Position numbers and translations under genes: made by a program. This document shows, in pieces, positions 22,101 through 32,505 of a DNA stretch of 64,000 nucleotides. Numbering within the stretch: position 1 is the stretch's first letter; every line of letters begins with the position of its first letter. The notes under the pieces are model-generated. The model was not told the DNA's origin and ran no database searches. It worked only from the letters and a program-made list of their open reading frames with translations. This DNA comes from Symsagittifera roscoffensis (taxonomy: Eukaryota > Xenacoelomorpha > Acoela > Convolutidae): contig NC_087067.1 of assembly GCF_963678635.1 (NCBI RefSeq), positions 42,806,696 to 42,870,695 on the forward strand. Reading direction: 5' to 3'.

Positions 22101-25100
22101 AGTCAAGTCATTCAATCAAGTCACGGTTACTCGTAATCATTGTTCTTTCACGGAGCCCAGTGTTCGACAGCACTCTAAGTCTTCCTTCCGCTTGGATGGC
22201 TGCTCCCGAAAAAAGTCTTTCAACTCCGACTCCAGCGCCGCTGAAACACAGGTTCGCAAGCGCAAACTGAGACAACTCAGGAACAGTAGATAGTCTGTCG
22301 CGCCAAAACTTGTGAAGGTCTTCCGAGTGATGTTTGAGATCAATGTCAAATCCCGGTTTCATGTGTTCGTAAGTAGAGATATTCGCGCAATAGCTCTCAA
22401 ACTGGGCCGAAAGCTTAACGGCTATTTCTTCGGGTTGCGATGCAGATGGAGGTGGAGTGAACAAACTCGGAAAGTTTTCTTCTTCGTCAGATCTGTCTTC
22501 GTAGAAATCAGACCATAGCATCTCGGAGTGTCTTGTGTCATCCTTCTTTTCTGCTGTTTCTTTGACTTCGAGTTGCTTTTGCCATTCAGGGTGCTTCTTT
22601 TTGAGGTGCAGTTTGAGGTTGGTAGGACCATGCTTCACCAGACTTGTGAACTCGCAGTCGTCGTCCGTACATCTGTACGCTGTCTTGCTCTCATCTATAA
22701 CAAAGTATTGATGCACCGGGTTGCTACGCTTGCGACCAGTTGTTGTTGCTGCCATCTCGTTCTGGAAACGTATGAATTGCGTCAAGTATTTATACTAAGC
22801 TATCTGCAACTGAAACTGTAACTGTAACTGAAACTCTAACTGAAACAAGGACCGGAGTTGGTTTCAGTTACAGTTTCAGTTACAGTTCAAAACATCCGGC
22901 TGTTTCAGTTACAGTTTCAGTTGATCAAAACCATTTCAGTTGTGCAGTAACAGTTTCAGTTACAGTTTTCAATTCAGTTACAGTTGGACACACTACTCAC
23001 AAATAAGTTTGAGGGTTTTCCGAAGAATGTTCTAAATGCTTTGCCGCAGCAATTTATTAACTAATCCAAAAATATCGTTTGAATCAATCACTAATGTGTT
23101 GCACCGATAATAGACCGAACTGCGCTCTTATTTAAATTTGAAGGATAAAATTTTTAATTTTAAGTTTGAATAAATCAAATAGTTAATCTATTATATATTT
23201 AAATGCGGGCTTCACTATCTCGCCATGTTTAAGCTTTTTCAACGTATTATTTTTGCATGTTTAATCTATATCGTATATTGCAATGGTTAAGAATTTTTTT
23301 TCGATTTTCCAATTTGATTTTAGTGGTTATTTTACCGAGTTTAAATTAAGCAGCCCAATACCGAATTAGGGGTTGCGAATTTGGCCTTCAATTTTGAATG
23401 CCCGAATCATTTTAGTTAACAAGATAAGACGATTTTTGAGATCTTTTCATAAATTTTCAGAAATTTCAAATAACAAAATAATTTACAAAACTTGAAGTTC
23501 CCAACCCGGTAGTTGGGTACTGTTAGAGTACTATCAAGGATTGCGAATCTTGGCTGCAAATATGACTGCTCAATTCTTTGTAGTTTTCGAGATATGACGT
23601 TTTTTGTGATTTTTTCAAAAATTTTCAGAAAACTTAAATTATTATTATTTTTTGAAAATCTGAAGTTCCAAATTCTGTAATTAGGGCCTGTCAGAGTACT
23701 CTCAAAGATTGCGAATCTTGCCTCCAAGTATGACTGCTCAATTCTTCGTAGTTTTCGAGATATGATGTTTTTGTGATTTTTTCAAAAATTTTCAGAAAAC
23801 TTCAATCATTGATTTATGAAAATCTGAAATTCCCAACCCTGTAGTTGGGTACTGTTCGAGTACTATCAAAAGTTTCGAATCGTGCCTCCAAGTATGACTG
23901 CTCAATTCTTTGTAGTTTTCGAGATATGATGTTTTTGTGATTTTTTCAAAAATTTTCAGAAAACTTCAATCATTATGATTTTTAAAAGTCTGAAATTCCC
24001 AACCCTGTACCTGGGTACTGTCAGAGTACTATCAAACATTGCGAATCTTGCCTCCAAGTCTGACTGCTCATTTTATTGTAGTTTTCGAGATATGGCGTTT
24101 TTTGTGATTTTTTCAAAAATTTTCAGAAAACTTCAATTATTACAATTTTTTAAAAATTTGAAATTCCCAAACCTGTAGTTGGGCATTCTCAGAGTACTAT
24201 CAGGGGTTGCGAATCTTGCGTCCAATTATGACTGCTCAAATCCTTGTAGTTTTCGAGATATGACGATTTTTGTGGTTTTTCAAAAAATTTTCAGAAAACT
24301 TATAATAATTTTTTTTCGCAAAATCTGAAATTCTCAACCCTGTAGTTGGGTCCTGTCAGAGTACTCTCAATGATTGCGAATCTTGCCTCCAAATATGACC
24401 GCTCAATTCTCTGTAGTTCTCGAGATACGATGTTTTTGTGATTTTTTCGAAAATTTTCAGAAAACTTCAATTATGATTTTTTCAAAAATCTGAATTTCCC
24501 AACCCTGTAGTTGGGTATTCTCAGAGTACTATCAAGGATTGCGAATCTTGCGTCCAATTATGGCTGCTCAAATCATTGTAGTTTTCGAGATATGACGATT
24601 TTTGTGATTTTTCAAAAATTTTCAGAAAACTCAAATTATGATTATTTTTTAAAAATCTGAAGTTCCCAACCCTGTAGTTAGGTCCTGTTAGAGTACTATC
24701 AAGGATTGCGAATCTTGCCTCCAAGTATGACTGCTCAATTCTTTTCGAGTTGTGACGTTTTTTGTGATTTTTTCAAAATTTTCGGAAAGTTTAAATTAAT
24801 TATTTTTCAAAATTTGAAATTCCCAACGCTATAGTTCGGTGTTGGCAGGCTACTCTAAAGTGTTGCAAATCTTGCCACATGCGACTGCTAAACGCGACTT
24901 CTCAAATGCTTTTATTTTCCGGGATGTGACGTTTTTTGTTTTTTTGAAAGTTTCTCGAATTTATCTACAAAGAAATTCAAAAAATTTGAAACTACTAGCT
25001 TGATGAAGATACAGCCTTATTGTCAGCGTACACCCAGGCGTCTCAAATCTTGCCTCTTAATATGAATGCTCAAGTCCTTTTAGTTTCCGAGATAAGACTT

Positions 25101-28100
25101 TTTTTAATTTTTTTTTCGGGAAATTTCTCCAGAGGCCCATTAAGTTTTCGAGATGACGCTTTTAAAATGGGAATAAAAAAAATTAAAAAGTTCGAAATTA
25201 CCAACCCTGTAATTGGGTGCAGTCAGAGTACACTAAAAGTTTGCAGATGTTGTTTCCAATATATGCGGTTTTTCATGAGTTGTCGGAAAATTTCGAAGCA
25301 CCGGAGGTGCGTTAAACGCTAGTCTTAATTTAAAGTTGCGAGTTCTTAATAATTAATCTGGTCTTAACTTTTGGAATTGTTCAGATAGTGACTGCACTGG
25401 GAAAGCTGTGGCACCCGCCCTGTTTCTCATGTGTGTTATGTGTGAGACAACTGGCCGGGGAGACTGACTTCTTTGACAGACATGGGGAGGCCTTCTGTGA
25501 GTCTTGCTACCAAAAGAGCTTCGCGCCCAAATGCCACCAGTGCAATCAGCCAATCATAGATGTTAGTTTGGTTTGGGATTTTACACCTAATGCGGGAGAT
25601 TTTTGAAAGTGGTTTTATGGTACTTTCATTTGAAATGGCATTTTTATTGAATTTGGCCAATTTGTTACATTCGTAGAACGATTAATTTTTGATAGCTTTA
25701 CTTTTCATAGCCGTATTTTTATAATGACCGACCGTTGAAAATAGGGATAAACTTTGTATTCGGCTGTTTTTTGTTCGTCTTGAAGAGTAATGAACGTAGT
25801 GAGTACTATTATATAGGTCTTGCTGATTTTTTTGTTTTTTTTTCAGGAAAAAGTCTCAAAATTTGCTCACGCTCAATTTTGATTTTTCATGGTTTGAGTT
25901 GTGATTTCTTTTTAGTTCAGTGCATTTCGATTGTTAAAAGGAAGGCAAACTCCACTATCAAACAGCAAAAATGTAAAGGGCACGAAAAACGTGATCCGCT
26001 TCCAATTTCGAAAATGGAAGTAAATAATCAGATTTCCCAGTGAAATAAAAGTTCTACCTATTGATCCAGTGTCCATCATAAATTGTTCTACAAATTCAAA
26101 GAGCTTTAAAGCCATCTATTTTTTTCTTCGAAGTTCAAACGTTTAAGTTTTTTGAAAAAAAAGTAAGTTTTTGTTTCAGTTTCCTTGCGTTCATTACTCT
26201 TTTCCAACTGTCAGTTGGCTATGTTTTTTTGTTTTCGATGCAAAATCAGGTACCACAAATAATCATCGGAATGGGTCGAGATTCGAACGACCTTAAATCG
26301 ACTATCTTTGTTTTTAATTGTAGGTGTTGTGAAAAGTCTGGATACGCTCTGAAAAGGAAAGAAAACGCAAATGGAACGACCTTAGTCAGAGAAAATATCA
26401 AAATTTATCAAGATTTTTTAAGTTAGAATAAGAGTACAAAATGGTTATTCTGCTCATAAACGAAATAGGCAATGGAAACTGAATTTGTTTGTTTTTCAGA
26501 CGTTCGTTTCGGCTCTGGACCAGAACTGGCACCCAGAGTGTTTTGCGTGCAGTCGCTGCAGCCTGAAACTGGGCGAAGGAGAGGTGACTTACCATGAAGG
26601 AGTAGATGGTAAAGTGTATTGTGGCAACTGCTACTCACACTTCTGTGCACCCAAGTGTCGGGGCACTAAGTGTGGTGGCCAAAGCATAGACAGACAGTTC
26701 ATATCCGCACTTGGAGGCCAGTGGCATCCAGAATGTTTCGTGTGTGCGGTAAGAAGTTTTATTTTTTTGGTTTTGCTTGCACTGATTTTTAGGGTAGATT
26801 TTCAGCAGGCATAGTACATGTATTTATATATCTCCTCCTGCATCTGAATCATATCAATTTTTTTACGCATAATTAGTTTTTAAATCAGCTCAAATGTGCG
26901 TAGGATTGTTTTTTTTCAAGAGAATTAAGTTAATTCTTTCTTTTTTCTTTTTTTTCCTGTTGTGTCGTTCTTTCGGAAATGTTAGTTTTATAAAGTTGAA
27001 TCAGATTGTTGCATAATTTTTCTTTGGTTTCACCGCAAGTGTTTGGGCTAATCTGTACGGTCAATCAATTTGCCGAATAGACTGAACCACACTTGAATCT
27101 GAAAACATTCTCTACTATTACCCTTAAATGGATAGCACTGTTTTCCACTAATCAATTTTTGACCGACTTCAATTTTTCTGAAGCTGCTTTTAGCGCCGTT
27201 TTATACTGATTGGAGAGCGAATGCACAGGTGTTATGCTACTAATAGTTAATGTTCATGAAGCTCATAAAAGACGTTATCTAAACAGTTTGTTGTGATAAA
27301 AAAGTTTTCAGGAGTGTGAGTGTGAGTTCTCTAGCAGTGGCAACTTCTTCGAGTTCGAGGGCAAGCCCTACTGTGAAACCCACTACCACAAGAAGAGGGG
27401 ATCCTTATGCCATAGGTGTGCTCACCCAATCACCGGCAGGTAAGAAATGCTAAGAAATTTTTGATCGATTTTTTTAAAAACTTTTTTTTTCGAAAACTGC
27501 TCAGTCAAATCTGAGATGAAGATTTCAACTGAAAGAGCAAGTAATAGTTTTCTCTTTTAAATAAGCTTTTGATCCATTTACTTAAGCAGAGAATTACCTA
27601 CTTAAGCAGTACAATATATGATTAAAATATTACAACAGTTAGATTCAGCATTAGCTGCTGCTTTATTGGTGGCTAGCGTTCGTAAAATTACAAGCGGCCG
27701 TCGAGCACCTGTGAGAAACTGATACTCTTAGTATCAAAAAAAGTTCTAAGTGCTTTTTAAATCGTATCCTTGTATCACTTTGTTTTGCCTGTTAGAGCTC
27801 TTTTTTGCATTTTCCTCGCTTGTGTTTTGCATGGAACTGTTTCTTTATAGTAATTTTTGGGACCATATCAAAAGCAGCTTTGCTGATGTGAGAATACTAG
27901 CTGTTTATAGTCAGTTTAAAAAAGTTTCTATTATTAAAAAGTTTCAACCAGTTCCAAGTAAGAGATTTATTAAGAGTCGATGAACGTAGTTCAGACTCTT
28001 TTATAGGTCGCGATGATTTTTTTTTTCATCAGGAAAAGTCTTAGTTTGTTCAGGCTCAAGTTTGCTTTTTCGCGGTTTGACTTATGATTTCTTTTCAAGT

Positions 28101-30080
28101 TCAGTTCGTTTCCTTTGTTAAAAGAAAGACAAACTACGCTATCGAAGTAAAAGTATAAAATTCACGAAAAACCCTTTCGACTTCTAGTTTCGAAAGTGGA
28201 ATTTGATTTTCAGATTTTCCAAAGGAATTAAAAATTTACCTATTGATCCAGTTTTCTCAAATTGTAGTAATATAATAAAAAGTGTGTCAATGTTAAATTG
28301 TATTTGAAGTTCAGAGAGCTTGAAAGGCATCTATTTTTCTTTGAAATTCGAAGTTTTTTTCTGTTTTCTTGCATTCATTGACTCTTTTTCAACTGTCTGT
28401 TGGCCATGTTAATTGATTGTAACCGTTCATTTATGTTAAGGCTATTCTGAGCCATGATTATATGCTGCTATCTGATGCTCATATTCAGTAGTTTGTTTTA
28501 CTGCCTTTTAAGCATCTAAAGATCCTGGCTAATCTTGTTTGTGAAGACCTACAAACTTTTTTTGCTTGTATTAGTAGCCATTACTCCTAATACTTGGAGG
28601 TACATAGCATAACGACAAGGCGTTCACTTTGAGAGCTTCAGATCGTTTTTTCGATCCCCTGCTATGCATTGATAGTGTGTGATACAACTAGCTTCAAGTC
28701 TAAAACAGTTTGGACGATTCGGCTGCAATAGTGTTAAAACGTAAAAGCTCCTGACGCATAAAAATGACCTTGAGTTGTAATTAAGAGCTTCTTTAAAAAA
28801 ATAACTGCAGTTGAATAATAATACAAACGGATTATGCTTAGTCAGGACTGATAGCCTTTCAAAGATCCTCTGCGCATGGCAGAAACCTCAATTATTTATT
28901 ACCCTTGGGAAACGCAAGGGTATTGCAATTGGGTACTAGACAGAATGTCCGTTTTAATAGGAATGGTAAATATCACTTCTGACATGTTCAAACTCTAGAA
29001 ATTTGAAGAAAACTACCATAATTTAAGTTGTAATTAGGTTAGGTGAAGACTGTTTCAGGTTGTAATTAATTTTACAAAAAAAAATTATCAAATTTGTTTT
29101 CGATTCGTGTTTTTGTCCTAGTATCCTGTTGGTTCATTTTTCGTTTTTTTAAACGGAGTTTTTTTATCCTGTAGGTTTTTTATTGGTTTTTGTTTCAAAT
29201 TGAACAGGTTTTTTTCGTTCAGTAATTTGTTAATTTACACGTCTGATTTTGCGTAATTTTTTTTTCATTTAAAAAAAATATTTGAGCAGATTGTCATTTC
29301 GGTCTAGTCAACTTATATTGCCTTATTTTAAGGGCAAAATTTATTCGTATAGAATTGTCCTCCAGTATCACGCATGTGCTCGACCCAAAACTTGTCGCCT
29401 TTACTGCCGTTCGGTTAATGATTTCCAATTGTTTTTGAGGCTGTTTATGAATTTTATCCAATACAACCATGAAGTTTTTGTAGCTGTAGTTTTTCCAAGT
29501 TTTGCAAGTTATATTTTCAGGTAATTTTCTCACTTAATTTTTCAGAATTTTTTGTTACTGCCTTTTTTCCACTGAATATATTGTAGCGCAATTCGAAGTT
29601 TTTAAGCTAATTCAATACTAATTTTTGTGTTCTGTTACAGGTTTTCATCAAAATGAGTTTCAGTTTGAATTAAACGTTTGAACATTTCGGGTCTTGTTTG
29701 TTTTTGGCATTTTGTCAATTGTTTTAAGAATCGATGGCTTTGCGTATCGCAAGTGATGGGAAGCTCAGCTTCGCCTCTGAGTTATTAGTAGTATTAAAGC
29801 TCTTGACAGGAGTTATGACAGTTAGGTTAATTATGAATGATCAGCAGTTTATAACTAACTGTTAACTGTTACGATTTTTGCGGTTCAGCGACAAATTTAT
29901 TTGCGAGTCAACGATTTAATTTTGTGTAGATGCATCACGGCGATGGGCGGGAAGAGGTTTCACCCAGAACACTTCGTCTGCGTGTTCTGCATGAAACAAC
30001 TCAACAAAGGAACCTTCAAGGAATACAAACAGCAACCATACTGTCATCCCTGTTTTGTAAAGCTATTTGGCGGACACTAA
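16049..30080 (+). CDS. PXN: Paxillin (LD- and LIM-domain focal-adhesion scaffold), eight coding exons
   Basis: Eight plus-strand exons (16049-16128, 16202-16298, 20721-20847, 21307-21795, 25385-25561, 26500-26748, 27312-27439, 29930-30080), all with GT-AG borders and matching phases, give a 498-residue frame from the ATG at 16050. Order: LD motif LDSLLNEL (12-19), LD motif LDNLINDL (46-53), a tyrosine-rich linker with YDIA (118), YDNA (136) and YDTN (141), then four LIM domains (from Cys254, Cys314, Cys376 and Cys439). The sequence around each LIM domain ([47 protein letters not shown] near the end) is that of paxillin rather than zyxin or other LIM proteins. Paxillin binds FAK and vinculin through LD motifs and focal adhesions through LIM domains. 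Vertebrate paxillin is somewhat longer and has five LD motifs, so an upstream exon may be missing. The last exon is triplicated. Confidence 0.93.
16202..16298 (+). CDS. PXN: Paxillin exon b: second LD motif
   Basis: Begins after TTTTCAG and ends before GTGAGT, separated from exon a by an intron of only 73 bp. It encodes [16 protein letters not shown], an amphipathic LD helix that would dock on FAK- or vinculin-type four-helix bundles. Confidence 0.87.
17150..17960 (+). repeat. Dispersed repeat family R1, copy 1
   Basis: Diverged match to 28890-29779: shared landmarks in the same order are ACCCTTGCG with CAAGG-ATTGCAAT, GTCCTAGT-TCTGTTGGTTCA, AGTCAACTTAT, GACCCAAA-TTGTC, TTTTATCCAA, TTGTAGCGCAAT and a final GCGAAG hairpin plus CGCCTCTGTGT. 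No coding frame is retained. Probably an old non-autonomous retroelement. Confidence 0.6.
17975..17994 (+). repeat. C20 homopolymer followed by ACACAC
   Basis: Twenty consecutive cytosines followed by a short AC run, just after the R1 hairpin tail. Such G/C runs can slip in replication and sequencing, so the length is uncertain. Confidence 0.85.
19480..20150 (+). repeat. Dispersed repeat family R2, copy 1
   Basis: Starts TTATTGGTGGCTAG, passes a decayed tRNA-like stretch and a hairpin tail (GCGCAGCTTCGCCTCTGTGT, near 19665-19684), then GATGGAACTGCT, GTTTATAGTCAGTTTAAAAA, GAGTCGATGAACGTAGTT, TTTTTCGCGGTTTGACTT and AAAAGGAAGGTAAACTCCAC. The same order recurs at 27655-28300 and in parts at 25780-26090, 31260-32200 and 32809-33050. 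No coding frame. A composite SINE-like or non-autonomous element. Confidence 0.65.
20721..20847 (+). CDS. PXN: Paxillin exon c: linker
   Basis: Acceptor TTGTTTTAG, donor GTGAGC. The one leading base completes the Leu codon split by the previous intron, and the exon ends on a codon boundary. It encodes a polar, Ser/Gln/Arg-rich linker without a recognisable domain, so assignment rests on phase and position. Confidence 0.72.
21307..21795 (+). CDS. PXN: Paxillin exon d: phosphotyrosine-type linker and start of LIM1
   Basis: Acceptor TTTTTTTCAG, donor GTTAGT, 163 codons, phase 0 at both ends. It encodes a disordered acidic linker with [19 protein letters not shown] and YYV, likely tyrosine-kinase sites; YDNA has Asn at +2, the pattern preferred by Grb2-type SH2 domains. 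A helix ([13 protein letters not shown]) like that before LIM1 in other paxillins precedes CEKCG, the first zinc ligands of LIM1. Confidence 0.88.
21869..22025 (+). repeat. hAT left terminal and subterminal repeats
   Basis: Terminal TAGTGTGTCCAACTG followed by irregular runs of TTTCAGTTACAG-like hexamers and dodecamers. The right end (22805-22995) has the same words, many in both orientations. Confidence 0.8.
22108..22785 (-). CDS. BED zinc finger fused to hAT dimerisation domain (deleted transposase)
   Basis: A 225-residue uninterrupted frame. Residues ~15-55 form a BED finger (YRCTDDDC, then H and H in [13 protein letters not shown]), which binds the element ends. Residues ~155-220 are the hATC dimerisation region ([32 protein letters not shown]-terminal to a final [11 protein letters not shown]). 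The RNase-H-like catalytic core normally between them (several hundred residues) is absent. A second Met at residue 11 may be the start. Such a protein could bind ends and pair with full transposase, but could not cut; a regulatory role is inference. It lies antisense inside the paxillin intron. Confidence 0.82.
   Translation of the reverse strand: MTQFIRFQNEMAATTTGRKRSNPVHQYFVIDESKTAYRCTDDDCEFTSLVKHGPTNLKLHLKKKHPEWQKQLEVKETAEKKDDTRHSEMLWSDFYEDRSDEEENFPSLFTPPPSASQPEEIAVKLSAQFESYCANISTYEHMKPGFDIDLKHHSEDLHKFWRDRLSTVPELSQFALANLCFSGAGVGVERLFSGAAIQAEGRLRVLSNTGLRERTMITSNRDLIE
23350..25300 (+). repeat. Satellite-like tandem repeat, ~167-bp unit, about 11-12 copies
   Basis: Each unit carries CCCAACCCTGTAGTTGGGT, GTCAGAGTACTATCAA, GATTGCGAATCTTGCCTCCA, TATGACTGCTCAATTCT, TGTAGTTTTCGAGATATGA and TTTTTTCAAAAATTTTCAGA in that order. 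GAGTAC-type marks recur at 23526, 23694, 23858, 24025, 24192, 24359, 24526 and 24692, a spacing of 164-168 bp. The outer units are more diverged than the middle ones, as expected for unequal exchange. It ends only ~85 bp before the next paxillin exon. Confidence 0.92.
25385..25561 (+). CDS. PXN: Paxillin exon e: rest of LIM1 and start of LIM2
   Basis: Acceptor TTGTTCAG, donor GTTAGT, 59 codons, phase 0. It completes LIM1 ([13 protein letters not shown]) and opens LIM2 with [10 protein letters not shown]. Base composition is richer in G and C than the surrounding intron. Confidence 0.92.
25780..26130 (+). repeat. Dispersed repeat family R2, partial copy 2
   Basis: Shares AATGAACGTAGT, TTTTTCATGGTTTGA, TTAAAAGGAAGGCAAACTCC, ACTATCAAACAGCAAAA and CACGAAAAACGTGAT with 19480-20150. 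Only the later part of the element is present. Confidence 0.6.
26500..26748 (+). CDS. PXN: Paxillin exon f: LIM2 and first half of LIM3
   Basis: Acceptor GTTTTTCAG, donor GTAAGA, 83 codons. LIM2 ligands: [19 protein letters not shown]3 begins CRGTKC, so its first pair is C-x4-C instead of the usual C-x2-C of paxillin LIM3, then WHPECFVC. The two extra residues may be a real lineage feature. Confidence 0.92.
27312..27439 (+). CDS. PXN: Paxillin exon g: second half of LIM3 and start of LIM4
   Basis: Acceptor AGTTTTCAG, donor GTAAGA, 42 codons plus two bases. It encodes [25 protein letters not shown], and [10 protein letters not shown]. The ligand order H-x2-C-x2-C-x2-C runs across the splice junction. 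RGSLC just before LIM4 is strongly conserved in paxillins. Confidence 0.92.
27655..28390 (+). repeat. Dispersed repeat family R2, copy 3
   Basis: Near-complete diverged copy of 19480-20150: TTATTGGTGGCTAG, GAGCTCTTTTTTGCATTTTC, ATGGAACTG, CTGTTTATAGTCAGTTTAAA, AAGAGATTTATTAAGAGTCG, TTTTTCGCGGTTTGACTT. It lies in the intron before the last paxillin exon. Confidence 0.65.
28890..29779 (+). repeat. Dispersed repeat family R1, copy 2, ending at the triplication border
   Basis: Diverged copy of 17150-17960. It ends with GAAGCTCAGCTTCGCCTCTG (29760-29779), and the first triplicated unit starts at or within a base of that end. Confidence 0.6.
29930..30080 (+). CDS. PXN: Paxillin last exon, copy 1 (LIM4 end and stop)
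   Basis: Acceptor TTGTGTAG. The first base completes an Arg codon and the frame reads [45 protein letters not shown] and TAA. These are the second-half zinc ligands of LIM4 and the usual paxillin C-terminus. It is the nearest of three copies to the upstream exons, so is the default splice partner. It has His between the last Cys pair where the two other copies have Gln. Confidence 0.92.
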
Positions 30081-30370
30081 TAACTATTTAATTGGCCTTG
30101 CTGGTCGTTGATAGAATCCAATATCTGGCTTATCGATTAAAATGTTTCAAAAAGCACTCTGTTACATCCTCTTCAAGAGTGTGAGAATAAGCTAATTGAC
30201 AAATCTGATGGTATAGAAATATCATTTAGAAAGAAGACTCAATAGCCATTTAGAAAAGACATCTAGAATCAAGTACGACATAGCCTGGGTGTGAAAGTGA
30301 AATATCGGTGTACCTAATCCGAGTCGGGCCAGATATTGTTATGCTTTCCTTGTCGTTGAACACGAATGAA

Positions 30371-30376
30371 AATAAA
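30371..30376 (+). terminator. Poly(A) signal of paxillin, copy 1
   Basis: AATAAA about 290 bp after the stop codon; the same hexamer sits at the same place in the other two units. Confidence 0.7.
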
Positions 30377-32449
30377 GTTTCGGTTTATTTGAAATTTGTA
30401 TTTCAATTTAGAAAAAAAACAAGTTGTGGGTGCAGATTTTTATAATTTTACGTAGGTTATTATGATTTTTTTTTCAAGTTAATTTTGAATACTTAAAAAC
30501 CATTTTCATTATTGCCGTCTTGCCATATATTTTCTGCAAAAGCTAACATTTCATAACTTAAATTTTATCTATTCTGTGCTTGCTCTGAAACCGTATTTTA
30601 GTTCTAAAAGTATTTTAATTTCTGATTTCATTTGATGACTTGAATATTTTCAATGACATGTTTTGTCGTCCAAAACTCAAACCATTATTTTATCTATTAT
30701 TTGCAATTACTGATCAGTATTACAAAGTTTATTTTGACCGGTACCAGTAACATGTTGAAAAATAACCTTAAATCCTTCAGTGTTATAGATTTTAACATTT
30801 CTTGGCGTAGCCGCCCACCTAGCTTCTTAAGACTTGAATGAGCGGATAAATTATACAAATTAGTTCTTTTTCTCTCTAAGATTCACTTCAATTTTATTTA
30901 CAATTTACGTGGGCTGTTGTTTTTTTTTCTGGGTTATTAGATTTTTTTTACTTCTCCACATTAGTTGTCTATCAGACGAGGTTTCGAAGTGCATATCTTC
31001 CTTTTATGTTTGCATTAGAAGTAGCTTGAGTTTGTAGTATTTGTTAAATGCTCTCAATGTCCTCGTAAAACTAAATAACAATTTTGAAATTTTAATTTTT
31101 AATTTAACTGTAAAATAATTTGATTTGAATTAATTATTTGATTGTATGTGTTCAGACTAACTTTGTTAAAAACACTCTAAATTGATGATAATTTAGTTTT
31201 ATAAGCTTGTTTTTGTACAGGAGATGTGACGGGAACTTTTGTTAACACTATATTTTTTTATGTGTTTCAGTGTCAAAGAACACAGTGAACACTCTTATAT
31301 AGGCCGAGATGTATTTCTGATAATTCATTCAAAAAATTCTTAAAATTTTTTCCCACTATAATTTGATTTTTCGCGATCTGACTTTTGATTTGTTTTCATG
31401 TTCAACTCACTTCCTTTGTTAATTTTGATGAATAGCCAGCTATTAAGTCCAATGCTAAGGATAGTAACACAGACTTTTATCTTTCAAATATCACTTTAGC
31501 TTCGAAGTATCATAGATCTGTAGCTTAGAGGTAGGCAAGGAGACCGGAAACAAAATAAGAGAGTTCAAAACTAGGCTAAGTCGGATGTTTTTCAATGAAT
31601 TTTTTCGTATACTAGTTAAAATGCGTCCGCTCTACAAATTGAGGCTTGTTAGTTGGTGTTTTTTTTTCCAAATTGACTGGTACTGCTAATGCGTCACAGT
31701 TGGCTTGCGTTACTTAGCAATTATGCAGACTCATAATTGGCGTGCGGTACTTAAGAAATTTTGTTGAATCAGTTGTACGTTATCGTTCGTATTTTTGTTT
31801 GTGCTAGTAAAGTGCAACTTCGCCTCTGTTTAAAAGGAAGGCAAACACCACTATCGAACAGTAAAACTCTAAAGGTCAGGAAAAACGTGATCGAATTCTA
31901 ATATCGAAAATGGATTTTGGTTTTCAGATTTCCCAGCGGAATAAAAAATACTTTCATCCAGTTTTCTGAAATTGAGTTAATTTTTTATCAAAAACGAGTC
32001 AATGATAAATGGTTCTTAAAATTCAAAGAGCTGGAAGGCTTTTTATTCGAAAGTTGAAGTTTTTTCATAAATTGTGTTTCTGTTTCCTTGCGTTTATTGA
32101 CTCTTTTCCCTTTGTCTGTTGGGTCCGTTTCAAAGAAGAAGTTCAAGGGGTTAGAAAAATTCCAGCGGAATAGAAAATATCTGTAATCCAGCTTTCTCAA
32201 AATGACTAGAAGATTTAAATACTCAAAAATCCTTATTCTACTGCCTCTAGGCTGTGTTTTGTCTGGATGACAGGTTTCACATAGTTTGTACGCTGGAACT
32301 TTTTGGATAGTTTTTAATGTAAATCATCAAACCAGCCGAGGTATTGACCGTTTTGTATGTTAAATTTCTGCTTGACATTTAAGCTTCAACGGCTTAAATA
32401 GCATTTTTTGCTAGTATCTGAAAGTTCTTCAGGACTGCTGACATGCAAG

Positions 32450-32505
32450 ACGCTAATGGCTGAGTGGTTTAGAGCACGTGACTACAGGTGCGTAGTTCGA
32501 ATTAA
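32450..32505 (+). repeat. tRNA-like head in triplicated unit (also ~35032-35090, ~38430-38490)
   Basis: TGGCTGAGTGGTTTAGAGCA is a good A box of the Ser/Leu type and AGTTCGAATTA a B box. The 3' half does not pair into a tRNA, so it is a SINE head, not a tRNA gene. One copy lies in each of the three units. Confidence 0.55.

Larger units (their letters stand above)
21869..22995 (-). mobile_element. hAT-type DNA transposon, internally deleted, in a paxillin intron
   Basis: The 1127-bp element begins TAGTGTGTCC and ends GGACACACTA, terminal inverted repeats that fit the hAT consensus start, and is flanked by a perfect 8-bp duplication CTCACAAA (21861-21868 and 22996-23003). Subterminal zones on both sides (21900-22025 and 22805-22985) are packed with CAGTTACAGTTT-type repeats, likely transposase binding sites. 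Inside is one minus-strand frame with an N-terminal BED finger and a C-terminal hAT dimerisation domain but no catalytic middle. Perfect target duplications suggest a recent insertion. Confidence 0.9.

Noticed and set aside
22108-22785. Host BED-finger gene
   Set aside because: It lies between hAT terminal repeats with target duplications, so it is transposon-derived.
23350-25300. CRISPR-like repeat array
   Set aside because: Units of ~167 bp without conserved short repeats and unique spacers; eukaryotic context. It is a satellite.
29294-29533. Frames within repeat R1
   Set aside because: Open on both strands with no domain, and not kept in the other R1 copy.
32450-32505. tRNA-Ser or tRNA-Leu gene
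   Set aside because: A and B boxes are present but acceptor and anticodon stems do not form; a SINE head fits better. The same applies to 40189-40265 and 15350-15425.
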